Origin: Photobacterium sanctipauli
GTDB lineage: Bacteria > Pseudomonadota > Gammaproteobacteria > Enterobacterales > Vibrionaceae
Assembly: GCF_003026495.1 (NCBI RefSeq)
Contig: NZ_PYMA01000019.1
Coordinates: forward strand, 1-64,000
Length of the DNA stretch: 64,000 nucleotides
Direction of reading: 5' to 3'
Shown in pieces: positions 1-9,117 of the stretch. A model generated the notes under the pieces. The model worked only from the letters and a program-made list of their open reading frames with translations, searched no databases and was not told the DNA's origin. Position 1 is the stretch's first letter. Each line of letters begins with the position of its first letter. Both the position numbers and the translations under genes were made by a program.

Positions 1-37
1 TGGCTTTAAATAGCCAAGACAACGTGCAAAACCCCGT

Positions 38-122
<85 letters not shown>

Positions 123-189
123 TCATTCTTGAAAATTGCTTCGGCGGTTTTCTGGCTTTAAATAGCCAAGACAACGTGCAAAACCCCGT

Positions 190-274
<85 letters not shown>

Positions 275-280
275 TCATTC

Positions 281-310
281 AAGCCAGTAGCGCAAGCTGC
301 TGGCTTTTTT
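281..310 (+). terminator. Terminator of the tRNA-Tyr array
   Basis: A 10-bp stem (AGCCAGTAGC with GCTGCTGGCT, one G-T pair) closes a GCAA tetraloop and is followed by a run of T. It lies seven bases after the second tRNA. Confidence 0.85.
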
Positions 311-474
311 CATGCCTGCTATTTATTTTTCCAACTATTCTTATTGTTAAGACAACCACTTAACTTGCTGGTATTGGCGTAATCCTGCTTATTCATCCAT
401 CATTAGTAAAAATGAATTTGTCACGTTTCATTTCTGCAATCTAGAATTCAACTAGATGCATATTAATTTGGGAT

Positions 475-2190
475 ATGGACATGCCAGCTAATCAACATCG
501 CTCTGCGAATCCCCCTGCATTCGACTTGAGCCATTTCAAAGTCCTGATCGTTGATGACCAGCGTGCGGCCGCCATGCTGATCAAAGGTGTGCTGCATAAC
601 ATTGGCCTAAGAGATATCGACATTTCCCTTGATCACCAAAGCGCGATCGACAGTTGCCAAAAAAGTGCCTACGATCTGCTTTTTGTTGATTACCATCTCG
701 ATGGCGCCCTTAATGGCAGTGAGCTAATTAACTTGCTCCGCCGCAGAAAATATATCGCCTCCCACTGCGGGCTCATTATGATCTCCGGGGATAACTCGGC
801 AGAGGTGATCCTAACCAGCATGGCTGTCGAACCTGACAGTTTCATGACCAAGCCTGTCACCACCGAAATCGTCAGAAAGAAAGTCATCGAAACATTAAAA
901 GACTGCCAACAGCGGCAACCCATATACGATGCCATTGAAAGCCATGGCCTGGAGACAGCGATTGAACTTTGCTGCAATCAGCTCAAGCAGCACGGTTACA
1001 ACCATAAACTGGAAGGCCTACTGCTCGATATGATGCTTGAGAACCAGCAATGGGAACAGGTTGAGCGCTTTACCAATATTCTGCTCAAGCACAACCCATC
1101 ACAGAAACTCAGCCTGATCGAAGCCAAGATCCTCCACCATAACGGCAAGACCAAGCAAGCGATCCAAAAGCTTGAGCATTTGATTGCCCGCTCCCCGTTA
1201 AACATTGAGCTGTACGACTACCTGGCCACCTACCTTGAAGAAAACAAGCGCTTTTACGATGCTCTTGAAACCGCGGAAAAGGCCCTTAAGCTCACCCCGA
1301 GCATCAGCCACCGAGCACTCAAGGTTGCCCAGCTTGCCGCCTACCTTGATCGCATGGAGCAACTCATTGATTCGGGTAAAACCTTGGCCAGCCATTTGCC
1401 TATCATCGATGTCGAATGGATTATCTGCTTTGCTGAATACACCGCAATTTTCGAGCAGGCCTACTACACCCACTCTTCAAAAAGCCTAAAGCATGAACTC
1501 AAGCTGGCACTAAAGGGGATCGACCGCCGAGCCCAATCCCGAGTGTTGCCAATCCAACAACCGTTCTTAACCAGTTTCGGGCACATTATTCAGGCGCGCT
1601 TGGCCATTGCCAATGGCCATGAGTTAAAAGCCAAACGACGGCTTTTAGTCGGGCTAGCTACGTATTTTGATAAGATCCCCAAACTGCCTTCAGTCATGAT
1701 TGCAGATGCCCTGCCACTGCTACTGCACTTTGGCGAGACCCAGTTGGTGGCAGAGCTCAATCGCGCCCTATCATTGCGAGACCGCTTTGACGGCCATAGC
1801 AAGCTAAGGCTCAATGAGATCAGGCAAAATAAAGCCCTGTTGGGCACTATCAAGAAACTAGAGACCAAGTTGGCCGAGGCAAACCAACGACGGGATACAG
1901 ACACTCGCTCCGCGCTTGGCATCTATGAGCAGGTGATTCATGACTACCCACTATGCAGTGAAGCCCACCTAGGCCGCCTAGACTGCCTAAGCCGCCTATG
2001 CATTGCAGATACCGACAAGATCAAAGCCAGTTTGAAAGCCATTACCTCAATGCCGCTACCCGATGCACTGGAGCAATGGCGCAAGCAGCTATTTGAAGAA
2101 ATGTCGACGCTCAAGTCACCGCCCCAGCAGGCAAAAATTGTTCGGACCTACCAAGCCCGAACACATCAATTCCTGCTAAGCGCCAGCTAG
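475..2190 (+). CDS. Response regulator receiver-TPR protein
   Basis: A 571-residue cytoplasmic protein. Residues about 20-140 form a CheY-like receiver domain: acidic pair D27-D28, likely phospho-acceptor D72 in the FVDYHLDG stretch, and the conserved lysine in FMTKPV near residue 124. The rest is helical and reads as tetratricopeptide-type repeats (for example residues about 200-300), with no DNA-binding or enzymatic output domain. It therefore probably signals by protein-protein contact. No histidine kinase lies beside it, so its partner is unknown. ATG 475 is used here, but ATG 481 (third residue) sits better behind the GGGA at 470-473. Its stop overlaps the stop of the convergent reductase gene by four bases. 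Confidence 0.82.
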   Translation: MDMPANQHRSANPPAFDLSHFKVLIVDDQRAAAMLIKGVLHNIGLRDIDISLDHQSAIDSCQKSAYDLLFVDYHLDGALNGSELINLLRRRKYIASHCGLIMISGDNSAEVILTSMAVEPDSFMTKPVTTEIVRKKVIETLKDCQQRQPIYDAIESHGLETAIELCCNQLKQHGYNHKLEGLLLDMMLENQQWEQVERFTNILLKHNPSQKLSLIEAKILHHNGKTKQAIQKLEHLIARSPLNIELYDYLATYLEENKRFYDALETAEKALKLTPSISHRALKVAQLAAYLDRMEQLIDSGKTLASHLPIIDVEWIICFAEYTAIFEQAYYTHSSKSLKHELKLALKGIDRRAQSRVLPIQQPFLTSFGHIIQARLAIANGHELKAKRRLLVGLATYFDKIPKLPSVMIADALPLLLHFGETQLVAELNRALSLRDRFDGHSKLRLNEIRQNKALLGTIKKLETKLAEANQRRDTDTRSALGIYEQVIHDYPLCSEAHLGRLDCLSRLCIADTDKIKASLKAITSMPLPDALEQWRKQLFEEMSTLKSPPQQAKIVRTYQARTHQFLLSAS

Positions 2191-3143
2191 CCGCGCCCAT
2201 GGGGGGAAAGCAGATCGAGCTCCGGTCCTTTAGGCACCACACCGGTTGGATTGATCATGTCGTGGCTAAAGTAGTAGTGACGCTTGATGTGGTAAAAGTC
2301 CACTGTGCCTGCAATCCCCGGATACTGATACAACTCCTTTAAATACCCCTGGATATTTGGATAATCGGCAATACGCTGCTTATTGCACTTAAAGTGGCCG
2401 ACGTAAACCGCATCAAAGCGAACCAAAGTGGTGAACAAGCGCCAGTCTGCTTCGGTGATCTGCCCACCGGCAAGGTAGCGGTGTGACGCCAGGTGCGCTT
2501 CAACCTTATCCAATGCAGCAAACAACTGATCATAAGCGTCTTCGTAGGCTTCCTGACTGGTGGCAAAACCACAGCGGTAAACGCCATTATTGATGCTCGG
2601 ATAAATAAACTCGTTCCAATGCTCGATATCAGCCCGTACAGCTTCCGGGTAGAAGTCTTGGTTATCGCCAGTCAGCGCATTAAACGCCGTATTGAACATG
2701 CGGATGATTTCCGAGGACTCATTACTGACAATCGTTTCAGTCTGCTTGTCCCATAGCACAGGCACCGTCACACGGCCGGTATAATCCGCCTTGGCCTTGG
2801 TATAGAGCTGGTGTAGGCAAGTAAAGCCGTAAAGTGGCTCCGGTTGGTCGAACTCCCAGCCCTTGGTGCGCATATCTGGGCTAACCACAGTCACACCGAT
2901 ATGCTCGGTTAATCCCTTCAGCTGACGAAAGATCAGTGTCCGGTGCGCCCAAGGGCAAGCAAGGGAAACATACAAGTGGTAACGACCCGACTCCGCCTTG
3001 AACCCCTTTTGCCCATCAGGCCCAGGCTGGCCATCAGCAGTCAGCCAGTGGCGAAACCCTGCATCTTCTCGGATAAACTCGCCCTTGCTGTCTTTGGTGT
3101 CGTACCAAACATCCTGCCATACACCTTGCACTAACTTACCCAT
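2187..3143 (-). CDS. yqjG: Glutathionyl-hydroquinone reductase (YqjG/Ecm4 type)
   Basis: A 318-residue omega-like glutathione transferase. The family reduces glutathionyl-hydroquinones and related conjugates, using a thioredoxin-fold cysteine and glutathione. The catalytic motif SLACPWAHR is present with the cysteine at residue 63, followed by a helical GST C-terminal domain from about residue 170. Length matches E. coli YqjG (about 328). The ATG follows an AGAGGCAGG ribosome-binding region. It is monocistronic and convergent with the receiver-TPR gene, with which it shares four terminal bases. Confidence 0.9.
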   Translation of the reverse strand: MGKLVQGVWQDVWYDTKDSKGEFIREDAGFRHWLTADGQPGPDGQKGFKAESGRYHLYVSLACPWAHRTLIFRQLKGLTEHIGVTVVSPDMRTKGWEFDQPEPLYGFTCLHQLYTKAKADYTGRVTVPVLWDKQTETIVSNESSEIIRMFNTAFNALTGDNQDFYPEAVRADIEHWNEFIYPSINNGVYRCGFATSQEAYEDAYDQLFAALDKVEAHLASHRYLAGGQITEADWRLFTTLVRFDAVYVGHFKCNKQRIADYPNIQGYLKELYQYPGIAGTVDFYHIKRHYYFSHDMINPTGVVPKGPELDLLSPHGRG

Positions 3144-3390
3144 AGCTACCTGCCTCTTTTATCCTGTACGAGTGATGACCTGAGTATAGAAAGGGCTGTT
3201 TTGAAAGTCTTTACGTCGAAACTGTTCAAGACAATCAGAAATTTCTAACAAGATACAATGCATACCGGTGCTAAGGTACGACCTGCAAAAGCTGTGGTTA
3301 TATTAATTATGCAACTGTGTACAATCGAAAATGCCCTTTGGGTATGTTTTATCCAATAAATAATTACTTATAGAGTAGGTTAGTAAAGTT

Positions 3391-3888
3391 ATGACTCAGG
3401 TTACTTTTCAAGGAAATGCTGTAAATGTCGCGGGTACTTTCGCAGTTGTAGGAAGCCAAGCTCCGGCTTTTACCCTATGTGGCGCCGACTTATCTGACGT
3501 TCAGCTTGCCGATTTTGCCGGCAAAAAAGTGGTTTTAAATATCTTCCCAAGTATCGATACACCAGTCTGTGCCGCTAGCGTGCGTGCTTTCAACGAGAAA
3601 GCAGCCAGCCAAGACAACACCGTTGTTGTCTGTATTTCTGCCGACCTACCTTTTGCTACTGGTCGCTTCTGTGAAACCGAGGGTTTGACAAATGTACAAA
3701 CCGCCTCTTTTTTCCGAGCGCCAACGTTCACCCAAGACTATGGTGTCAATATCAATGAAGGTGCACTGCGAGGTCTTGCTGCCCGTGCAGTTATTTGCCT
3801 GAATGAAGAAGGCTTGGTTGTCCACAGCGAGCTTGTCAGCGAAATCACCGAAGAGCCAAACTACGAAGCCGCCTTAGCCGTACTATAA
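3391..3888 (+). CDS. tpx: Thiol peroxidase Tpx
   Basis: A 165-residue atypical 2-Cys peroxiredoxin that reduces lipid and alkyl hydroperoxides with electrons from thioredoxin. The peroxidatic cysteine is C60 in PSIDTPVC and the resolving cysteine is C94 in GRFCETEG, matching E. coli C61 and C95. Length and start fit the family. It has its own upstream region of about 250 bp and is followed by an inverted repeat, so it is probably transcribed alone. Confidence 0.97.
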   Translation: MTQVTFQGNAVNVAGTFAVVGSQAPAFTLCGADLSDVQLADFAGKKVVLNIFPSIDTPVCAASVRAFNEKAASQDNTVVVCISADLPFATGRFCETEGLTNVQTASFFRAPTFTQDYGVNINEGALRGLAARAVICLNEEGLVVHSELVSEITEEPNYEAALAVL

Positions 3889-3910
3889 GATCAAGCATTG
3901 ATCAGCCCAC

Positions 3911-3942
3911 GTAATGCCACCCGCCTTGTTTGGTGGCATTAC
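3911..3942. other. Inverted repeat after tpx
   Basis: An 11-bp perfect stem (GTAATGCCACC with GGTGGCATTAC) around a 10-nt loop. No T run follows on the plus strand, so it may end or stabilise the tpx transcript without being a classical intrinsic terminator. Confidence 0.55.
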
Positions 3943-4055
3943 TGACGAGTATTATTGGGTGGCATTCCCCCTTCCCAAGATGTGACTCTCCACTTCATAG
4001 CGCGTTTCGTTCTATGGTAGTATCGCCAAACTGCCCATAAAAAAACGATAAGATC

Positions 4056-4862
4056 ATGAAAGTAATCTCGTTCAACATCAATGGCCTTCGTGCCCGCCTT
4101 CACCAACTTCAAGCCCTGATCGACAAGCACCAACCGGACGTGATCGGCCTGCAGGAAATCAAGGTTCACGATGAAGCCTTCCCGCTCGAAGATGTCGAGG
4201 CGATGGGTTACAAGGTTTATCACCACGGTCAAAAAGCCCACTACGGTGTCGCCATGCTTTGCAAGCAGGAACCTGTCGAAGTACGCAAGGGCTTCCCTAC
4301 CGACGACGAAGACGCCCAGCGCCGTATGATCATGGCAACGTTCGAGCAAGAGAACGGCAAGAAAGTCACAGTATTAAATGGTTACTTCCCTCAGGGCGAT
4401 AACATCAGCCACGAGACCAAATTCCCGGCTAAAGAAAAGTTCTATGCCGACCTGATGACTTACCTTAACGAGCACCATAATAGCGATGAAGAGATCATCG
4501 TGATGGGCGACATCAATATCAGTCCAATTGATCTGGATATCGGCATCGGCCCGGCGAATGCCAAACGTTGGTTGAAAACAGGAAAATGCTCTTTCCAGCC
4601 AATCGAGCGCGAGTGGCTTAAAACCCTGCTAGATTGGGGCTTTGTTGATACTTTCCGCCAGCTCCACCCTGAGGTTGATGACCAATTCTCGTGGTTCGAC
4701 TACCGCTCGAAAGGCTTTGTCGACAACCGCGGCCTGCGCATCGACGTTGTTTTGGCAACACCATCGTTGGCTGAGCGTTGCAGCGAAGCCGGTATCGATT
4801 ACGAATTGCGTGGCATTGAAAAGCCATCGGATCACGCCCCGATCTGGTCTACTTTTAGCTAA
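4056..4862 (+). CDS. xthA: Exodeoxyribonuclease III
   Basis: A 268-residue AP endonuclease and 3'-5' exonuclease of base-excision repair. The exonuclease-endonuclease-phosphatase fold residues are visible: E34 in GLQEIK, D152 and N154 in MGDINISP, and the C-terminal SDHAPIW with its catalytic histidine. Length equals E. coli XthA (268). It is followed by grxB after 85 bp, and the two could form a small repair and redox unit. Confidence 0.97.
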   Translation: MKVISFNINGLRARLHQLQALIDKHQPDVIGLQEIKVHDEAFPLEDVEAMGYKVYHHGQKAHYGVAMLCKQEPVEVRKGFPTDDEDAQRRMIMATFEQENGKKVTVLNGYFPQGDNISHETKFPAKEKFYADLMTYLNEHHNSDEEIIVMGDINISPIDLDIGIGPANAKRWLKTGKCSFQPIEREWLKTLLDWGFVDTFRQLHPEVDDQFSWFDYRSKGFVDNRGLRIDVVLATPSLAERCSEAGIDYELRGIEKPSDHAPIWSTFS

Positions 4863-4947
4863 CCCGAACTGAGCTAAATCGTCTCTAGGTGGCGCCTTTA
4901 TCACGCCACCTCATTGGCAACGTGTGTTCACCTAACAAGGATAGAAG

Positions 4948-5598
4948 ATGAAACTGTTTGTTTTTGATCACTGCCCGTTCTGCATCAAGGCGATGATGGT
5001 CGCCGGATTAAAGCAAGCCGACATTGAGCTGGTCTACCTGCAAAACCACGATGTCGACGCCCGTATCGACAAAGTGGGGGCCAACCTTGTCCCGATCCTG
5101 CAAAAAGAAGACGGTAGTTACATGGCGGAGAGCTTAGATATTGCCGCCTATATCGATGCCATCGACGGTAACCCAACCTTGGCAGCTGGTACCAACGACG
5201 ACAACATCGCCGCTTGGTCTGAAGTCGCCCGTCCATTTAGCAGCCGCCTGCTGTTCCCGCGCTGGATGAAAGTAGAGCTTCCTGAGTTCGGCAGCCAAGA
5301 TGCAAAAGACTGGTTCACCAACAACAAAACGGCGATGATCGAGCAGGACTTCGAGGACGCGTTTGCAAAAACCGAAGAATACCTAGCCGGCCTCAAAGCC
5401 TCGTTCTCACAGTTAGACTGGCTGGTACTGCCATCAGAGCGCAATAACCAACTCAGCTACGATGATGTAAACCTGTTCCCAGCACTTCGCAACCTAACTG
5501 TGGTGAAAGGTGTGGCGTTCCCAACCAAAGTGCGCCAGTACATTGATGAAGTAGCGGCACTGACCGCAACAACACTATACGACGATATTGCCGTTTAA
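4948..5598 (+). CDS. grxB: Glutaredoxin 2
   Basis: A 216-residue GST-like glutaredoxin with the N-terminal CPFC active site (C9 and C12) and a helical C-terminal domain. It reduces disulfides with glutathione in the cytoplasm. Length matches E. coli GrxB (215). The ATG is preceded by an AAGG ribosome-binding site at about 4937-4940. Confidence 0.95.
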   Translation: MKLFVFDHCPFCIKAMMVAGLKQADIELVYLQNHDVDARIDKVGANLVPILQKEDGSYMAESLDIAAYIDAIDGNPTLAAGTNDDNIAAWSEVARPFSSRLLFPRWMKVELPEFGSQDAKDWFTNNKTAMIEQDFEDAFAKTEEYLAGLKASFSQLDWLVLPSERNNQLSYDDVNLFPALRNLTVVKGVAFPTKVRQYIDEVAALTATTLYDDIAV

Positions 5599-5625
5599 CT
5601 CAGTATCTTCTCCTGCCCCAAGCAA

Positions 5626-5654
5626 GAAGCCCAGCATACGCTGGGCTTCATTTT
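5626..5654 (+). terminator. Terminator after grxB
   Basis: A 10-bp perfect stem (GAAGCCCAGC with GCTGGGCTTC), loop ATAC, then ATTTTCATT. It lies between convergent genes and may serve both strands. Confidence 0.8.
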
Positions 5655-5694
5655 CATTAGCTTAATTATCATTAAAGACCGGCGCTAGCCTACA

Positions 5695-6372
5695 TCACGA
5701 CAGCGGTCGTAGGTGGCGCATCCAGCGGCTTTCCAAACGACGGAAGCACCACAGAATAGCGAAGGTCAGCAACATATAGAACAGACCAGCAAACAGGTAT
5801 GACTCGAATGGCGCATAATAACGAGAGTTGACAATCTTCGCCGCCCCGGTCAAGTCGACAATCGTGACAATGCCTGCCACGGCCGATCCATGCAGCATGA
5901 AGATCACTTCGTTACTGTAAGCCGGTAGCGCCCGGCGCAGCGAGCTTGGCAAGATAATACGGCGAAACGCCTGGGCGTTGCTCATACCGTAAGCCTTGGC
6001 AGCTTCTATCTCGCCTTTTGGCATACTGTTGATCGAACCACGGATGATCTCTGCGGTATAGGCCGCAGTGTTAAGCACAAACGCCACCAGCGCACAGAAC
6101 CAGGCTTCTTGCCATAGGGTGCCCTGTACTTCAATCAGCTGGCTGAGGCCATAGTAGATCAAGTAAAGCTGGATCAGCAGTGGCGTACCACGGAAGAAAT
6201 AGATAAACACCCATGCAGGCCCGTAAACCACAGGCAAGCGACTGTTACGCGCCACGCCAACAGGGATGGCAATCACCAAGCCAATGACCAATGCGGCCGC
6301 GACCAACCACGCCGTGGTGTACAAGCCTTCCAAATAAATCGGCCAAGATTCAGTTAAGATACTAAAGTCCAT
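5695..6372 (-). CDS. Basic amino-acid ABC permease (HisM/ArtM-like)
   Basis: A 225-residue inner-membrane permease of the polar amino-acid uptake family. It has about five hydrophobic segments and the EAA-type loop (EAAKAYGMSNAQAFRRIILP) that docks on the ATPase. It is the last gene of a four-gene operon read leftward: ATPase, binding protein, permease, permease. Only three bases separate it from the upstream permease, whose stop precedes its GGTAAGAG ribosome-binding site and ATG. The gene order is that of artPIQM, while the protein sequences look closer to the HisJQMP/lysine-arginine-ornithine branch, so the exact substrate cannot be fixed. Confidence 0.88.
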   Translation of the reverse strand: MDFSILTESWPIYLEGLYTTAWLVAAALVIGLVIAIPVGVARNSRLPVVYGPAWVFIYFFRGTPLLIQLYLIYYGLSQLIEVQGTLWQEAWFCALVAFVLNTAAYTAEIIRGSINSMPKGEIEAAKAYGMSNAQAFRRIILPSSLRRALPAYSNEVIFMLHGSAVAGIVTIVDLTGAAKIVNSRYYAPFESYLFAGLFYMLLTFAILWCFRRLESRWMRHLRPLS

Positions 6373-6375
6373 CTC

Positions 6376-7116
6376 TTACCTCGTATGAATACTGAATTTA
6401 CGCTCGGCCCACTTCAAGCCAGTGGTCGACAATGAAGTAAACAGCAAGAAGATGACCGCCACACTCATGTAAAAGGTGAACGGCATTTGGGTTGTTCCTG
6501 CTGCCAACGCCCCCTTGCGGACCATATCATCAAGGCCAATCACCGAAACCAAGGCGGTGGTTTTCAACAATACCAGCCAGTTGTTACCAAACCCCGGCAA
6601 CGCATGACGGATCATCTGCGGCAGCAAAATACGGCGAAAAGACAGGAAGCTGCTCATGCCATAGGCCTTACCGGCTTCAAGCTCACCCTTATCGACCGCC
6701 AAGATTGCGCCGCGGAAGGTTTCAGCCATGTACGCCCCAAAGATAAAACCAATGGTGAGGATACCGGCGATAAATGGGCTTATCTCAATGTAATCAGGTA
6801 GGTAAGACGTCCACTCATGGTTTGGATCAGAGGACGCAAAATATTCGTTTAGAAACTCATTGATTCGGTACAAGCTGTCGTTCAGCAGCATCTGGCCACC
6901 GAAGAAGATCAGCATCATGAGTACCAAATCAGGAATACCGCGGATAACGGTGGTGTAGAAGGTGGCAATAGCCCGTGCCCAGCGATACGGTGACAGCTTG
7001 GCAAGCGCGCCCAACATCCCCAATACCACGGCAAACAACAGTGAGAGTAAAGCCACCTGAAGGGTTATCCATGCCCCTTCAATCAGTGACCATTCGTAAC
7101 CTTTTAAATCAATCAA
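6376..7116 (-). CDS. Basic amino-acid ABC permease (HisQ/ArtQ-like)
   Basis: A 246-residue inner-membrane permease, partner of the downstream permease. It has an EAA-type loop (EAGKAYGMSSFLSFRRILLP) and the IRGIPDLVLMMLIFFGGQ segment typical of HisQ. It starts at a TTG codon, which is supported by an AAGGAG ribosome-binding site seven bases upstream and by the lack of another in-frame start nearby. Together the two permeases would form a heterodimeric channel for histidine, lysine, arginine or ornithine. Confidence 0.87.
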   Translation of the reverse strand: MIDLKGYEWSLIEGAWITLQVALLSLLFAVVLGMLGALAKLSPYRWARAIATFYTTVIRGIPDLVLMMLIFFGGQMLLNDSLYRINEFLNEYFASSDPNHEWTSYLPDYIEISPFIAGILTIGFIFGAYMAETFRGAILAVDKGELEAGKAYGMSSFLSFRRILLPQMIRHALPGFGNNWLVLLKTTALVSVIGLDDMVRKGALAAGTTQMPFTFYMSVAVIFLLFTSLSTTGLKWAERKFSIHTR

Positions 7117-7226
7117 AAGGAGACTCCTTATTACGACTTAGGAGAGAATGATGTCACCCCAAATAGAACAAGACAGGGCTATTTAGCCAACCAGCTAACT
7201 AGCCCCTGTGTACATTGGTTGACGTA

Positions 7227-8003
7227 TTACTGGCCGTATACGTCGTAAGCGAAGTATTTCGATGCGATTTCTTGATAGATGCCTTTCTCGCGCAGTGACA
7301 AGATAGCTTCATCAAGTTGCTTGGTTAGGTCTTTGTCCTGCTTGCGAACCGCGATACCGAAGCCGTCGCCAAACCACTTAGGATCAGTCAGAGATGGGCC
7401 GATAAACTCGTAACCGTCACCGCCTTCCTTGTTCAGTAGGCCTTCTTCCAGTGCAGAAGCATCACCCAGTACCGTGGCGATACGACCCGCTTTCAGATCG
7501 AGGTACGCATCGTCGAACGAGCCGTAGCGAACAATCTCAACAGAACCCGGGTAGTTGTCTGTTAGGTATTTGTCATGGGTAGTTGCACGCTGAACACCAA
7601 CTTTCACGCCTTTCAGGCCTTCTTTGGTGAACTCGATGTCGGTGCCTTTCTTAGCCACAAATTTATTCGGGATAAGTGCGTACTTACCAGTGAAGTCAAC
7701 ACGCTTCTTACGCTCTTCGGTGATAGACATCGCAGCGATGATGGCATCGTACTTGCGCGCTAGCAGTGACGGGATAATGCCGTCCCAGTCTTGAGCAACG
7801 ACCTGACATTTAACCTGCATTTCTTCACACAGTGCATTTGCCATATCAACATCGAAGCCTTTCAGCTCGCCGCTTGGCTCAGTCCAGCTAAATGGAGGGT
7901 ATGCACCTTCAATACCGAAACGGACCGTTTTCCACTCTTTTGCCTGTAGTGAAGTTGCGCCTAGTGCTGAAACAACGGCAGCAGCTAAAATCCATTTTTT
8001 CAT
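7227..8003 (-). CDS. Basic amino-acid binding protein (HisJ/ArgT-like)
   Basis: A 258-residue periplasmic solute-binding protein (SBP family 3). Residues 1-21 are a signal peptide ending in SLQA. The mature part carries the amino-acid-binding pattern: VRFGIEGAYPPFSW, GFDVDMANALCEEM and the AAMSITEERKKRVDFT hinge. It delivers ligand to the two permeases. An AGGAG ribosome-binding site precedes the ATG. The 110-bp gap to the permease gene is the largest in the operon and may hold a processing or attenuation site, as in other binding-protein operons. Confidence 0.92.
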   Translation of the reverse strand: MKKWILAAAVVSALGATSLQAKEWKTVRFGIEGAYPPFSWTEPSGELKGFDVDMANALCEEMQVKCQVVAQDWDGIIPSLLARKYDAIIAAMSITEERKKRVDFTGKYALIPNKFVAKKGTDIEFTKEGLKGVKVGVQRATTHDKYLTDNYPGSVEIVRYGSFDDAYLDLKAGRIATVLGDASALEEGLLNKEGGDGYEFIGPSLTDPKWFGDGFGIAVRKQDKDLTKQLDEAILSLREKGIYQEIASKYFAYDVYGQ

Positions 8004-8044
8004 GTTCTACTCCTGATAAAAAATATGCTGTCTGTGTGAAACTG

Positions 8045-8815
8045 TTAATAAATCGATGAAATAAATTGTTGTAAACGTTCAGATTCAGGGTTGGTGAATA
8101 GCTTCGCAGGATCGCCCTGCTCTTCCACCTTCCCCTGATGCAAAAACATGACTTGGTTAGACACGTCTCGGGCAAACGCCATTTCGTGGGTAACCACCAA
8201 CATGGTACGCCCTTCCTGCGCCAAGTCTTGCATTACCCCCAACACTTCCCCAACCAATTCTGGGTCAAGTGCCGAGGTCGGTTCGTCAAAAAGCATCACC
8301 TCAGGATCAACGGCCAACGCTCGGGCAATGGCTGCACGCTGCTGCTGACCACCTGATAGGTGTCCTGGGTAATAGTTTCGGCGCTCGTACAGGCCGACTT
8401 TCTTGAGCAGGGCCTCGGCACGCTCAATCGCTTCTGCTTTTGGGATCCCCAATACGTGTACCGGCGCTTCAATCACATTGCCAAGTACCGTCATGTGCGA
8501 CCACAAATTAAAGCCCTGAAAGACCATCGCAAGGCGCGAGCGAATGCGCTGCACCTGCTTCTCGTCAACAGGCAGGAACTCCCCCTGACGGTTGTTCTTC
8601 ATTTTAATTAATTCACCATTGACCCAAATCTCACCCTGAGTCGGCGTCTCTAGCAAATTAATACAACGTAAAAATGTACTCTTCCCCGAACCGGAAGAAC
8701 CGATGATAGAGATAACATCACCACGGTGGGCCGTTAATGATATGCCTTTTAAGACCTCATTCTGACCAAAAGACTTATGTAAATCCTTTACATCAAGCGC
8801 CACTTCACCTGCCAT
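8045..8815 (-). CDS. Basic amino-acid ABC ATPase (HisP/ArtP-like)
   Basis: A 256-residue ATPase that powers the importer. The Walker A motif GSSGSGKST, the signature LSGGQQQR, Walker B VMLFDEPTSALD and the switch histidine in VTHEM are all intact. The sequence runs very close to Salmonella HisP over its whole length, including FQGFNLWSHMTVL. It is the first gene of the operon, and AGGAG lies nine bases before the ATG. The 302-bp region upstream is shared with the divergent CBP-like gene. Confidence 0.92.
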   Translation of the reverse strand: MAGEVALDVKDLHKSFGQNEVLKGISLTAHRGDVISIIGSSGSGKSTFLRCINLLETPTQGEIWVNGELIKMKNNRQGEFLPVDEKQVQRIRSRLAMVFQGFNLWSHMTVLGNVIEAPVHVLGIPKAEAIERAEALLKKVGLYERRNYYPGHLSGGQQQRAAIARALAVDPEVMLFDEPTSALDPELVGEVLGVMQDLAQEGRTMLVVTHEMAFARDVSNQVMFLHQGKVEEQGDPAKLFTNPESERLQQFISSIY

Positions 8816-9117
8816 GTGCGCCTACTCCTGTAACTCCGCGAACGATAAATTTCTGAAAAACAGACCACTGCCTTAACGCGATTTTATGCATGATTAGGCA
8901 ATAGCTTGATAGTCTGTTTTCCGGACACTTCATCGAAGGTATCACCACAAAACGCAATAAGCAACATTTTGTTAACTTTGAACCCTTAGGAATCAATAGT
9001 TAAATAATGCGCATATTTACTCATAAAAGCAGTTTTTCTGCCATTTGATAAACCGGAAAACATCCTGTAGCTTATCGCTACAAAATTGCCTTCAAGCTAG
9101 CTAGATGGGACAAATTC
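8816..9117. promoter_or_regulatory. Divergent promoter region
   Basis: This region lies between two divergent starts, so both promoters must lie here. A 6-bp inverted repeat (TGTAGC-N5-GCTACA, 9066-9082) lies in the leader of the plus-strand gene. No clear -35/-10 pair or ArgR box could be assigned by eye. Confidence 0.5.

Noticed and set aside
5695-8815. Firm naming of the ABC importer as ArtPIQM or HisJQMP
   Set aside because: Gene order points to Art and sequence features point to His/LAO. Substrate cannot be decided by eye, so no symbol was given.
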